In this document: one piece after another, positions 20,657 through 29,924 of the stretch | Numbering within the stretch: position 1 is the stretch's first letter | Layout: each line of letters opens with the position of its first letter | NCBI RefSeq assembly: GCF_001368915.1 | Contig: NZ_CSTE01000002.1 | Location: 595,226 to 659,225 of the forward strand | Length of the DNA: 64,000 nt | DNA from: Haloferax massiliensis | GTDB lineage: Archaea; Halobacteriota; Halobacteria; Halobacteriales; Haloferacaceae | Direction: 5' to 3' | Translations under genes and position numbers: made by a program | Notes under the pieces: model-generated | Databases searched by the model: none | The model's input: only the letters and a program-made list of their open reading frames with translations | What the model was told of the DNA's origin: nothing

Positions 20657-21604
20657 TTAGTCGTCTGTTAGCCGCTGTTCAAAATACGGAATCGTTCTTT
20701 TGAGTCCCGTTCGGAGCGAGATCGAGGGCTTCCAATCGAACTGTGACGTGATTTTGGAGATGTCTGGGCGTCGAACTTCTGGGTCGTCTTGTGGGAGCGG
20801 TTTGTACGTCATGCCGGAATCGGTATCAACGACATCGAGGATGACGTCAGTTAATTCCTGAATGGATATCTCCTCTGTGTTCCCGACGTTGAACACGTCG
20901 CCTGCAGCGACTTCAGCAGGCGCGTCAGCAATCGCCCTGATTCCTGCTATCAGATCCGACACGTAACAGAAACTCCGGGTCTGACTACCATCACCGTAGA
21001 TAGTCAAGTCCTCACCTCGGAGCGCCTGCGTCAAGAAGTTCGGAACCACACGACCGTCGTTTGGATCCATTCGGGGGCCGAACGTGTTGAAAATTCTCGC
21101 GGTGCGAATGTCCATCTCGTATTTCCGTTCATACGCGACGGCGAGCGCCTCCGAGAAACGCTTCGACTCGTCGTAGGGCGCTCGCGGGCCTCTGATGTTG
21201 ACGTTGCCGTTGTACGTTTCCGACTGAGGATGTTCGCCTGCATTCCCGTATACTTCACTGGTCGAGGCGATGAGCGCGCGAGCGTCGTGGTCACGAGCAC
21301 ATTCGAGTGCGTGCTTGGTCCCTTGACTGTTCGTCAATGCGATTTCGACAGCGTGCGAGGTGAAATCTTCTGGGCTCGCCCGTGACGCCATATGATAGAC
21401 GACATCGACAGTTTTGAATTCAGGGAACGGATCCCGAACATCGTGTTTCTGAACGGTAAGCCTTGACGACTCAACATGCGCTAAGTTCTCTTCACGGCCA
21501 CTACCGTAGTTGTCAAGAACAGTGACACGGAACCCATCTTCAAGGAGGCTATCGACGAGGTGACTCCCGAGAAATCCCGCGCCGCCAGTCACAACTGCAT
21601 GCAT
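20657..21604 (-). CDS. UDP-glucuronate decarboxylase (UDP-xylose synthase)-like SDR
   Basis: A protein of 315 residues with TGGAGFLGSHLVDSLL, STSEVYG, the catalytic YDESK pair, and the block FNTFGPRMDPNDGRVVPNF followed by IYGDGSQTRSFCYVSD. This pattern is characteristic of UDP-glucuronate decarboxylases and close relatives. AglM at the locus edge would supply the substrate, so a UDP-pentose is a reasonable product; epimerase activity is the alternative. I prefer the ATG at 21604, preceded by AAAGGAT; an ATG at 21649, 3 bp after the upstream stop, would add 15 residues. Confidence 0.7.
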   Translation of the reverse strand: MHAVVTGGAGFLGSHLVDSLLEDGFRVTVLDNYGSGREENLAHVESSRLTVQKHDVRDPFPEFKTVDVVYHMASRASPEDFTSHAVEIALTNSQGTKHALECARDHDARALIASTSEVYGNAGEHPQSETYNGNVNIRGPRAPYDESKRFSEALAVAYERKYEMDIRTARIFNTFGPRMDPNDGRVVPNFLTQALRGEDLTIYGDGSQTRSFCYVSDLIAGIRAIADAPAEVAAGDVFNVGNTEEISIQELTDVILDVVDTDSGMTYKPLPQDDPEVRRPDISKITSQFDWKPSISLRTGLKRTIPYFEQRLTDD

Positions 21605-21652
21605 TATCCTTTCTGTACCAGGCTGTAGTGGACTTTCGTCTTCCGACATATG

Positions 21653-22663
21653 TTAGAAATAGATACTGCTGTTGTCGCCAACGTTGAGATTGTTCGCCTC
21701 CCCGTGGACGTCGGTGTTACTCCCGACGATGCTTTCGCTGATATTGACGCCCTGTAAGACCGCATTCTGCCCCACAATACTGTTGGCAACGATGCTCTGT
21801 TCTATCGTGGCCCCATTGTCAATACTCACGTACGGTCCGATGACACTCCCTTTGACGGTTATATTCTCTCCAGCGTCAATGGGAGGGATGATGACAGACC
21901 CTCTAAGTTGCTCGTCTCCATCTGTTTTGGTTCGTTCGAGAAGGACACGGTTGGCTTCCAGAAGCGTCTCTGGACGACCACAGTCGTACCAGTCTTCGAC
22001 TTCGAATGTTCGGAGGTTGCACCCCTGTTCGACCATCATCTGGAGCGCGTCGGTTAATTGGAACTCGTTTCCAGCACCTCTGATGTCGTTGTTGACCAGA
22101 TTTCCAAGAGCGTCAAAAAGCGCGTTCGAATTTTCGATAATGTACACGCCACTGATAGCGAAGTTCGATGGTGGGTCATCAGGTTTCTCGACGAGTCGGC
22201 TGACTGCGTTGTCCTCGTTCATTTCGACGACGCCATAATGGTTCGGTTCGGAAACCTCTTTCACGCCAATGCTTCCGTCGCTCTCCGGAAGTTCGTCATG
22301 AGCATCGAGGAATGCGTTGAACTTGTTTTCGAAGAGCATGTCCCCGAGTGCGATGAGTAACTCGTCGCCGCGGGCGACAGATTCGGCCTGATAGATACTG
22401 TGGCCGAGGCCTTTTGCGTTCTCTTGTTCTACGAAGTCGAATGCGAACCGTTCGGAGAATGCAGACCGAGAATACTCAATAATTTGGTCTTTCATAGTCC
22501 CCCCGACGACGACGACGACTTCTTCGACATTCGTCTCGGCAATATTTTGGAGGATGTGTCCGAGAATCGGCTTCCCAGCTAGCCGTACCATCCCCTTTGG
22601 TTTCGTATGCGTCTGGGGGTAGAGCCGTGTTCCTTGACCGGCGGCTGGAATGATGGCTTTCAT
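21653..22663 (-). CDS. Sugar-1-phosphate nucleotidyltransferase with hexapeptide tail, AglF-like
   Basis: A 336-residue protein with the N-terminal nucleotidyltransferase signature IIPAAGQGTRLYPQTHTKPK, the ALGDMLFE acidic metal site and the WYDCGRPETLLEAN segment. A C-terminal left-handed beta-helix of hexapeptide repeats follows (about 255-336). It resembles AglF and other glucose-1-phosphate uridylyl/thymidylyltransferases of agl clusters, making the activated sugar used by AglM and the epimerases. Nucleotide specificity is not decidable from the sequence. First gene of a three-gene minus-strand group leading toward aglB. Confidence 0.85.
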   Translation of the reverse strand: MKAIIPAAGQGTRLYPQTHTKPKGMVRLAGKPILGHILQNIAETNVEEVVVVVGGTMKDQIIEYSRSAFSERFAFDFVEQENAKGLGHSIYQAESVARGDELLIALGDMLFENKFNAFLDAHDELPESDGSIGVKEVSEPNHYGVVEMNEDNAVSRLVEKPDDPPSNFAISGVYIIENSNALFDALGNLVNNDIRGAGNEFQLTDALQMMVEQGCNLRTFEVEDWYDCGRPETLLEANRVLLERTKTDGDEQLRGSVIIPPIDAGENITVKGSVIGPYVSIDNGATIEQSIVANSIVGQNAVLQGVNISESIVGSNTDVHGEANNLNVGDNSSIYF

Positions 22664-23791
22664 TAAAGAGAGATTTCGTTCTTCTCTCTAAAATCCACCG
22701 TCTCTATGCTACTCACGAACATGGGAGAGACATCTCCCCGTAAATCTCACACGACAAACTTTTTTTTCAAAGAGACTCACAGCTCGGGTGCCAATGATGG
22801 GTCGTCCCCCGTCCACAACGAGGTAAGGAACTTGACGCGACTGACTGACTTCGTGATATCGGTTTTCTTTCCTCCAGAGTTTTTCTCACGCGCTTGAAGT
22901 CGTCTACGTGGGAATACGAACTGTTTGGCCAAACTGTACGCTTTTGAACCTCTCTACTCGTTGTAGTTGCCGGTTTTCCTCGGGGCTACTCCTTAGTATT
23001 GCTATCTGGTAAGGACACATTCGCGGACGACGTTCATCGGTTAGATCGCCCCCCGAGGCGACTCGTGTCGGCACTCAGCAGACATGGCATCTTCTGGTCG
23101 TGGATGTTTATCTACGTACGTGTGTTTTAACTACGGAACACATCAAAACCATCAGTACGAGGCTACCATGCTCGCTCCCTCGATTACAACACTCACGTCT
23201 TAAGGACTCGAAATTGCCTGGAAATAGCATTACCACAATGTGTTCCATATCGCGACTGTGGTGATTCTCGTTAACGACTTGCTCTCTGGGTCGGTTGTCC
23301 TGTTTGAACTGTCCAACGAGTATTCGGTCGTGACTGACGGTGATGATACGAACGCACAGAAAGTACTGGACTGGTTGACAGGTTCCAGTGTCGTCTCGAT
23401 CAACGATAGTGTCGTGGACACCGACTCAAAGTTGAGATGTCATCCAGAATATCGCTGACTGTTGGTCTACCGGCTGGATGGGTGATGAACATACACTACA
23501 CTATATCCCGTTCAAATCGTCACCCTGATTAGATAAATTATGAAGCCGTGATGGATGGTTCCAAAAATTTAGTATCCTTAGTCGTGGGGGGGATAAAATG
23601 TAACACCCAGTGAGGTTTGAGAGGTGCACCGTAGTGTTCCTTCGGTCGAACGTAGCCTCAGGGAGTCCACCCAGAAACAGCGACACCAATTACGACTACA
23701 GTACAGTCTTTTCAAGTGTGTTTCTTGATTGACTACTGAAGGAAGTAGTGCTTACCAAAGATTTTTATAATTCACGCTCACCGCTGACATC
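22664..23791. other. Long AT-richer intergenic region inside the glycosylation locus
   Basis: About 1.1 kb between divergent genes. Small frames at 22706-22897 (63 codons) and 23240-23458 (72 codons, plus strand) are present; the latter has protein-like composition but no family I recognise and no clear promoter. The region may hold remnants of replaced glycosylation genes. At its right end is the promoter for the next gene. Confidence 0.5.
23760..23772 (+). promoter_or_regulatory. TATA element of a leaderless glycosyltransferase transcript
   Basis: TTTTTATAAT, centred about 27 bp before the GTG at 23792, is the spacing expected for a transcript starting at or next to the start codon. Confidence 0.55.
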
Positions 23792-24919
23792 GTGCGTGTT
23801 GCCATCATCACACCCCGATATCCACCTGTAGTTCACGGTGGGGGAGAAATCAGTGTCCAACTTCTTGCAAATGAACTATCACCTCATGTAGATCGTGTTG
23901 AGGTCTTTAGTTTTGATGGCGCCGATGCGCGATCAGTTGACGGAATCAGAGTCCACCGATTTAGAAGCCTCCCACATCAGATTATGGAGTGTTCGAATCT
24001 ACTGGCATACCTCCCACTGAGGAGGAAATTCAAACAGTTAGAATCATTCGACGTACTTCATTCGTACAACATCGTATTGAACCCTATTGTTGGTCGTCTC
24101 TCCTCCCAGATGGGCGTTCCAAGCGTAGCGACACTGAACTCGTATGACCTCCTACCCAAGTCGGCTTTCGGGATAAAAGCACCCCCGAAACGACATTTGT
24201 ACGAACTTCTCTCAATGGGCACTACTGGTCGAATTATCCGGAGCGAGACAAAGCAGATCAACCGTTTTATCACACTGAGCGACGCTTCCAGAACTATCTA
24301 CCGCGAAAACGGTTTCCAGGACGTTCCAATCGATGTGGTCCCAAATATGCTTGATCCGTCATTTGAGGTTCCTGAATCTGGAACAGACTCCAATAGCTTT
24401 CAGTTACTTTTCGTTGGTAGCCTAATCAGAGAGAAGGGAGTCAAGTATCTTATTGAGTCTCTGTCTCACCTTTCTTCGGACATCTCTCTCAGAGTAGTTG
24501 GCACTGGAGACCAACGCCAACCCCTTGAGTCATTAGCTAATCGACTGGGAGTTAACTCTCGTGTCGATTTCACGGGCCAGATTCCGTACGAGCAACTACG
24601 CCAGTACTACACAGATGCTGACCTATTCGTCCATCCTGGTATATGGCCGGAACCGTTCGGACGAACGTTGCTAGAGGCGATGCAAGCAGGCCTTCCAGTG
24701 GTTGCAACTAACCTAGGGGGCCCCGCAGAAATCGTCCAGCAAGACGAACTCCTCTGTCCGCCCAGAAACGCAAAAAAGCTCGCTGAGACAATTTCGCTAG
24801 CACGAGATCGATCAGGCGATGGAGTCCAGAATCAGGCGTATGTCTACAAACGGTACTCTCCTGAAACTGTCATTGATGAGATTTGTGATGTGTACCGGTT
24901 GGCAATGGACAGACAGTAA
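23792..24919 (+). CDS. GT4-family glycosyltransferase
   Basis: A 375-residue GT-B glycosyltransferase with N-terminal PRYPPVVHGGGEISVQLLA and the C-terminal donor-binding region FGRTLLEAMQAGLPVVATN with the E-x7-E motif typical of GT4. It probably adds one sugar to the dolichol-linked glycan on the cytoplasmic face; donor and acceptor are unknown. GTG start, fixed by the TATA spacing. Codon use is noticeably AT-richer than in aglB or aglJ, suggesting acquisition. Confidence 0.85.
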   Translation: MRVAIITPRYPPVVHGGGEISVQLLANELSPHVDRVEVFSFDGADARSVDGIRVHRFRSLPHQIMECSNLLAYLPLRRKFKQLESFDVLHSYNIVLNPIVGRLSSQMGVPSVATLNSYDLLPKSAFGIKAPPKRHLYELLSMGTTGRIIRSETKQINRFITLSDASRTIYRENGFQDVPIDVVPNMLDPSFEVPESGTDSNSFQLLFVGSLIREKGVKYLIESLSHLSSDISLRVVGTGDQRQPLESLANRLGVNSRVDFTGQIPYEQLRQYYTDADLFVHPGIWPEPFGRTLLEAMQAGLPVVATNLGGPAEIVQQDELLCPPRNAKKLAETISLARDRSGDGVQNQAYVYKRYSPETVIDEICDVYRLAMDRQ

Positions 24920-24928
24920 TCCGTTCAC

Positions 24929-25810
24929 CTACGAATAAACCGTGCTTTTCAGTTCCCCAACACGATTTAACATACGCTCAAGAACGTATAAGAAGGACAC
25001 GTCCAGATTTTTGGATTGCTGTAGAGCCAAGGGGATATAGGCTAACGAGCCAACCAGCCCAAACAATATCCGCGGTATTGACCGAGATCCACCGTGTTTT
25101 TGATGGAAGTGGTGTGTTCCTTCTCCAGACCGAATTGCTCTACTAACGAATGACTCCCAACTGTAATCATCGTTGTGTTCTACACACATTGGGATGTATT
25201 TCATATCGAATCCAGCATTAACGACCCGCCGCTGTAGGTCTGCATCTTCTCCTGCTGCTAATGGGAACGATTCATCGAACCCGTCCATCTCGGAAAGCAC
25301 AGACCGTCGGTATGCAACATTTGCCGTTCCACCCACTGCCAAGTCACCTTCATTCCGAACTGGCTCGTCCGGTTCATCGTACGACATCTGGTCCCGAAAT
25401 CTGTGCGCTTGAGCAAATCGGTTGCTCCTCAATAGTTCCTCGGGCGGGAATAACGAGCCACCTACTGCTGCAACACCTGGTTCGAAACCAGCAACCAACG
25501 ATTGTACCCAATCTCGCGGAACGATGCAGTCGTCGTCTGTGAACAGAATAAACTCACCTGCGGCATGTCGCCACCCCCGGTTACGTGCTGCCGCAGGTCC
25601 CGAATTTTCTTGCCGTAGTACTTGTACGTGCTCTTTCTCTTCGAAACGCCTGAGAACGTCGTGTTGGTGTTCGGATTCGGAGCCGTCGTCGACGACGATT
25701 ATCTCATAATTGTCTGCGGTCTGATCACAAACAGACCCTAATGTCAACTCTAATTTCGACGGTCGCTCATAGGTCGGGATAACGATGGACGCGCGTATCT
25801 TGGAGGTCAC
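24929..25810 (-). CDS. GT2-family glycosyltransferase
   Basis: A 293-residue GT-A enzyme. The N-terminus reads IVIPTYERPSKLELTLGSV, the metal-binding DxD site is FTDDDC (about residue 92) and the acceptor region includes AGEDADLQRRVV, the ED motif of the family. A C-terminal hydrophobic stretch (about 250-270) may touch the membrane. Likely adds a sugar during N-glycan assembly. GTG start at 25810. It is convergent with the preceding GT4 gene, only 9 bp apart. Confidence 0.82.
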   Translation of the reverse strand: MTSKIRASIVIPTYERPSKLELTLGSVCDQTADNYEIIVVDDGSESEHQHDVLRRFEEKEHVQVLRQENSGPAAARNRGWRHAAGEFILFTDDDCIVPRDWVQSLVAGFEPGVAAVGGSLFPPEELLRSNRFAQAHRFRDQMSYDEPDEPVRNEGDLAVGGTANVAYRRSVLSEMDGFDESFPLAAGEDADLQRRVVNAGFDMKYIPMCVEHNDDYSWESFVSRAIRSGEGTHHFHQKHGGSRSIPRILFGLVGSLAYIPLALQQSKNLDVSFLYVLERMLNRVGELKSTVYS

Positions 25811-26026
25811 GTATTTATGTCACTGAGACAGTTCATTCTAACATAGTTACCTTTGCTGAATCGAAGTTCTGTGCATCAATCTCTGTATGCTGTCCATGCA
25901 ATATAATTTCTACTACCTACGTTTTGTTCCCTACGTATTCAAATGTCTTAGCTGACGCCGCGCTGATAACTGGCTGAGAATCCAATACGAGAACTATTAA
26001 TCCGATACACTTTGAACTGAGACAAG
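25811..26026. other. AT-rich divergent promoter region
   Basis: About 215 AT-rich bases between divergent GT2 and flippase genes. Candidate TATA elements include CTATTAATCC (about 25991-26000), some 30 bp before the flippase start. No gene. Confidence 0.4.
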
Positions 26027-27472
26027 ATGGGTACTGCTCGTTCTGGTATCGGTTGGTTGATTGCTCAGATGGGTGCACTCGCGGTGGCCTGGATTGCGAG
26101 CATTTATTTCGCTCGGACGCTTTCTGACCCTCAGACTTCTCTCGGTACGTTCTATGCCTTTGAGACTGTCGTCACTTTCCTTGTTTTGCTGGCAAACGGT
26201 GGTCTGAACGAAGCAATCGTTAAGCGAGTCAGTGAAGGGAGAGATCCCGAACAGTTTGCAACTGCTGGTTTGTTGCTATCTATGTTACTTGTTATTACTG
26301 TCTCGGCGGGCACTTTATTGGCATCACAACTACTAATCAACTTCTTTAATTTTGGGGGAATCTCAGTATTGGTTATTGTTGTGACAATCATCTCGTACCA
26401 AGTAAGGGACACTTTAGGGGCACTTCTAGCAAGCAAATTCCAAGTTGGACGCTCAGGAGCCATCAACTTCGCAAATTCGATTGGGCAAGTCGCCGTTCAG
26501 GTCTCACTTGTCTCTATTGGCTTCGGTGCCGTTGGACTTATGATAGGATATATGGCGGGTGCGGTGTTTGCATCGCTGATAGCGGTCTATCTCGTATCAA
26601 ATCGTTTCAACATCGCCTTACCCGCGAAACACCACATCTATAGCCTGATCAGGTTCGCTCGGTACAGTTTCCTCAATAACTTCGTTCAGAAATTTTATGA
26701 CAATATCGATATTATTATTATAACTGTCTTACTTGGAACATCATCAACAGGCGTATACGGCATAGGCTTTCGATTCTCTCTCCTCGTCATGGTTATCTAC
26801 AGCGCAATCACCCGCTCAGTCACACCTGAGATTAGTCGGCTAGATATGGAAGGAAATAAGGGGCGTATTCGAGAACTTCTCAACGATTCAATAGTTTTAG
26901 GGTTGTTTTTTGGAATTCCTGCTCTGGCTGGGTTCGGTGTCCTCGCACGACCAATTATCGTCACGTTCTACACGGAGGAGTTTGCCTCAGCAGCAATCAT
27001 CGCATTCGGTGCCGTCGCAACAAGAATTCCGGAAGGACTTCGGTCGACTGCTAGCGCTGTACTGAGCGGTATGGACCGACCGGACATCACTTTTCGGGGG
27101 GGTGCTATTCTTATGATTACAAATCTTGTTCTTGATCTTATTCTTGTCCCGACGATTGGAATCCAGGGTGCTGTGGTGGCGAGCTTTGCCGGAATGTCCC
27201 TGCAACTGTTGTATCTTATGTATTATCTCTTTTCGATTCTTGACCTCTCGTACGTTGATCTTCCTGGCCGAGAGGTCTTGGCCGAAGTCCTAGCCGCGCT
27301 CGTAATGGCGGGTGTTGTCTACGCTGTGAGAACCAGGCTCTCCGGAATGTCAGCCGCATTACTCGCCGGATTGGTTTTGCTCGGTGTTATCACTTATATC
27401 ACGGTCATTATCGGTGTCAGTGGTGGGGTCCGGCGCCGAGTATTCGGGATCGCACGAACGGTAATACCTTGA
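26027..27472 (+). CDS. Polysaccharide/oligosaccharide flippase (Wzx/MATE-like)
   Basis: A 481-residue membrane protein with about 14 predicted helices. The N-terminal IASIYFARTLSDPQTSLGTFYAFE resembles the polysaccharide-synthesis exporter family (G-x-Y/F at helix 2). In an agl locus it is the natural candidate to flip the dolichol-linked glycan to the outer face, as proposed for AglR in H. volcanii. Codon use is AT-rich. Stands alone on the plus strand, with promoter spacing consistent with a leaderless mRNA. Confidence 0.85.
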   Translation: MGTARSGIGWLIAQMGALAVAWIASIYFARTLSDPQTSLGTFYAFETVVTFLVLLANGGLNEAIVKRVSEGRDPEQFATAGLLLSMLLVITVSAGTLLASQLLINFFNFGGISVLVIVVTIISYQVRDTLGALLASKFQVGRSGAINFANSIGQVAVQVSLVSIGFGAVGLMIGYMAGAVFASLIAVYLVSNRFNIALPAKHHIYSLIRFARYSFLNNFVQKFYDNIDIIIITVLLGTSSTGVYGIGFRFSLLVMVIYSAITRSVTPEISRLDMEGNKGRIRELLNDSIVLGLFFGIPALAGFGVLARPIIVTFYTEEFASAAIIAFGAVATRIPEGLRSTASAVLSGMDRPDITFRGGAILMITNLVLDLILVPTIGIQGAVVASFAGMSLQLLYLMYYLFSILDLSYVDLPGREVLAEVLAALVMAGVVYAVRTRLSGMSAALLAGLVLLGVITYITVIIGVSGGVRRRVFGIARTVIP

Positions 27473-27629
27473 TCTTGCAGTGACCAAGTCACCGACTAAT
27501 TATCACTCTTGTTCTCGACAAAACCTGTTGTTACCCAGCGCACCTGGATGTTGGAGTCGTTTTTGGCTACCATTGTCGACTTCGCCCCATGAGCCTTATC
27601 CTCTCTTAGCAACTGATGAGCACTTGGAA
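27473..27629. other. Convergent intergenic spacer
   Basis: About 155 bases between convergent genes; no gene or clear terminator beyond short T-runs (GTCGTTTTTGG near 27553). Confidence 0.35.
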
Positions 27630-28685
27630 CTAAAAATAACCGAGATCTTGTAGTCTCTGTGTCACCTCTTCAGAAGTGACATTTGAATTTGTGACACTCT
27701 CTGTGGATGTGTGTGTTTTATTGTCCGTTCCAGTAGTTTCATACCACGGGACGGTAACGAGTGGGTCGATTGACATCCAACGTGGGTGGCCGTAAATCCC
27801 ATACTCTCCAATCGCGTTCCCGTGGTCTGAGGTAACGACGGCAGTGTCGGCGTCAACATTTTCCAACAGCATTTCGACGTCCTCTAACACATGGCGTAAG
27901 TTATTCTTATACTCACGCCACACTGTTTCTTCGTCCACATCGCCGGTCCGCAACTGCTCCCATATCGTCCGTGATTGCTTCTTTCGCTCTTTATCGTTTG
28001 GAGCGATATACGAGCCTTGGTCTAACTCTGGTGCGGGAATGAACGGATGATGTGGTTGCATGTAATGGACAATCATCGAATCTATATCTTGGTTCCTACT
28101 GATCTCGATTGCTGTATCAGTGATTGGTCTGGGTTGAATCGTTCCGATATCGTTATCCCAGCTCCTTCGCCAGATCTCTTTCAATATCTTCACAGGAACT
28201 TCTCGTTCTCCGGTGAGTCTTGTTTTACAGGACGAACATATTTCATACCCCTCATGGTACACGGCTTGGTGCGAAGGTTTGATCTCTGCCCCACAGTCAC
28301 ACTGATTGGGGAACGTATAAGGGAACGCATAGATCGAATTAGGATTTCCAGTAACATACGCTGCCTGTGCGAGTCTGTGTTTATACTGTGGATCAAAAAC
28401 CTTCTTTACCCAATCCGATGTTGAGCTCGCAACTGACGTTAACGAGCCCGGATTTGTGAGAAATTGGTATTCATCTGCGACAGATTGTAGTAAATCCAAA
28501 CGACAAGCGTCAAGTACAATCAGAAGATCCCAATCACGCTCCCAAACCGGTGTTGGATTATAATTCAAATTACTAATTTGTCTGACGATTCCTACTCGAA
28601 ATTCGTACAGTGATTCTTCAACACCATCCATTCCGTCTGTCCGGACTGACTGGACAGAACTGTTGAACCAGTCGAATAGACTCAT
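27630..28685 (-). CDS. Sulfatase/alkaline-phosphatase-superfamily protein with inserted zinc ribbon
   Basis: A 351-residue protein. The N-terminal LLIVLDACRLDLL (Asp59, Cys61, Arg62) is the nucleophile region of haloarchaeal sulfatase-like proteins. A VTSDHGNAIGEYGIYGHPR block near residue 275 carries the metal-binding Asp/His. Four cysteines in two pairs (129/131 and 150/153) form a zinc-ribbon-like insertion where relatives, as I know them, have a short loop. It may hydrolyse or transfer sulfate or phosphate on the glycan or its precursors; the substrate is unknown. AT-rich. Confidence 0.75.
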   Translation of the reverse strand: MSLFDWFNSSVQSVRTDGMDGVEESLYEFRVGIVRQISNLNYNPTPVWERDWDLLIVLDACRLDLLQSVADEYQFLTNPGSLTSVASSTSDWVKKVFDPQYKHRLAQAAYVTGNPNSIYAFPYTFPNQCDCGAEIKPSHQAVYHEGYEICSSCKTRLTGEREVPVKILKEIWRRSWDNDIGTIQPRPITDTAIEISRNQDIDSMIVHYMQPHHPFIPAPELDQGSYIAPNDKERKKQSRTIWEQLRTGDVDEETVWREYKNNLRHVLEDVEMLLENVDADTAVVTSDHGNAIGEYGIYGHPRWMSIDPLVTVPWYETTGTDNKTHTSTESVTNSNVTSEEVTQRLQDLGYF

Positions 28686-28883
28686 ATCTTAATTTGTTCA
28701 TGCCTAGGCTTAATAAGGTGTTACCCCTTTAATCAAAATCGATAACTAATTGCCAGTCACAAAATATATCAGAACATAATCAAGTAACGCTCTGATTGAA
28801 TATATCTGCCAATTACTATCTGACGTTAAGGACGGCGTGTTCACTGAGAATTTACCTCATGAGACAAAGCGATGGTTGAACTC
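28686..28883. other. AT-rich spacer
   Basis: About 200 very AT-rich bases between two same-strand genes. It probably holds the promoter of the sulfatase-like gene (TTAATAAGG-type sequence near 28707). No gene seen. Confidence 0.4.
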
Positions 28884-29924
28884 TCAATTTTGATATATTT
28901 TTTGAGTGAACTCGGCCACTTCGCTCCACGTAATGCCAAGATCAACATCGACATCAACGTGGTTCAAGGAGTGGACTGCGTTGACTATCTCCGAGGACCT
29001 GGCACCTTGAACCGCAAGACTTCCATCTCTTCTTGCCCAGTCGACTAACGCCCCCGCTTCCCGAACCACACACGGCGTTCCTGCCGCCAACGCCTCTGCC
29101 ACCGTCATCCCGTACGCCTCGAACTCGCTCATCGTCACGTAGACGTCGGCACCGGCGTAGAGCCGGGGGAGTTCGTCGTCATCTACGTATCCGAGAAACT
29201 CAACTCGGTGTTCAACACCAGCGCATCGTGCGATTCGTTCCAACTCCTCTCGATACGGTCCGCTTCCAGCGACGAGCAGGTCGAATTCGGGAAGTTCGCT
29301 CATCGCGCGAATCACGTGCTGGATTCCTTTGTACTCCTCTAATCGCCCGACTGTGAGGAGATACGGTCGCTCGCGTTCGAGTGGCGTGGCCGACGCAAAC
29401 CGCTCGACGTCGAGGCCGTTCGGAATCACCGTCGCATCGACATCGAAGTCGTTCGCCAACTGGTCGCGTTCCCACTCGCTGACGGCGACGACGGCGTCGG
29501 CGTGTCTGACTGCCCACCTGCCGAACGGTCTGTACAGCGACAGTAGTTTATCCCGAACCGAACTCGCACTGCCGCCGTGGTAGTGCGGCGTCACGACGAA
29601 CCGTCGGTCACCAACACCGAGCGCCGCGAAGAAGAGTGGGAACGAGTGATAGTTGTGTGCGTGCACGATATCGGCGTCCGCGTTCCGAACTGCCCACGTA
29701 ATCTGCGGGCAAACGTGCATGGCTCCGTCCGGTGCGACCCCGCGGTAGCGCTTAATGCGGACGCCGTTGCGCCGCTCGCGTCGAAATCCCTCTTCGCCAG
29801 CGTCAGCCGTGAGGACAGTAACCTCGTGCCCGCGGTCGACGAGGCGTTCCGAAATCTCGCAGACGTGGGTTTCGACCCCACCTTGCTGTGGCGGATACCG
29901 CGGCACCACCTGCAGTATCTTCAT
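28884..29924 (-). CDS. GT4-family glycosyltransferase
   Basis: A 346-residue GT-B enzyme: PRYPPQQGGVETHVCEISERL at the N-terminus (first 20 residues of that span are typical GT4), VVAVSEWERDQL in the middle, and FEAYGMTVAEALAAGTPCVV at the C-terminus with the E-x7-E pair. GC content and codon use return to chromosomal values, unlike the AT-rich genes before it. The start overlaps the upstream GT2 gene's stop by 4 bp, so they form a two-gene operon that should act on the same glycan. Confidence 0.87.
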   Translation of the reverse strand: MKILQVVPRYPPQQGGVETHVCEISERLVDRGHEVTVLTADAGEEGFRRERRNGVRIKRYRGVAPDGAMHVCPQITWAVRNADADIVHAHNYHSFPLFFAALGVGDRRFVVTPHYHGGSASSVRDKLLSLYRPFGRWAVRHADAVVAVSEWERDQLANDFDVDATVIPNGLDVERFASATPLERERPYLLTVGRLEEYKGIQHVIRAMSELPEFDLLVAGSGPYREELERIARCAGVEHRVEFLGYVDDDELPRLYAGADVYVTMSEFEAYGMTVAEALAAGTPCVVREAGALVDWARRDGSLAVQGARSSEIVNAVHSLNHVDVDVDLGITWSEVAEFTQKIYQN

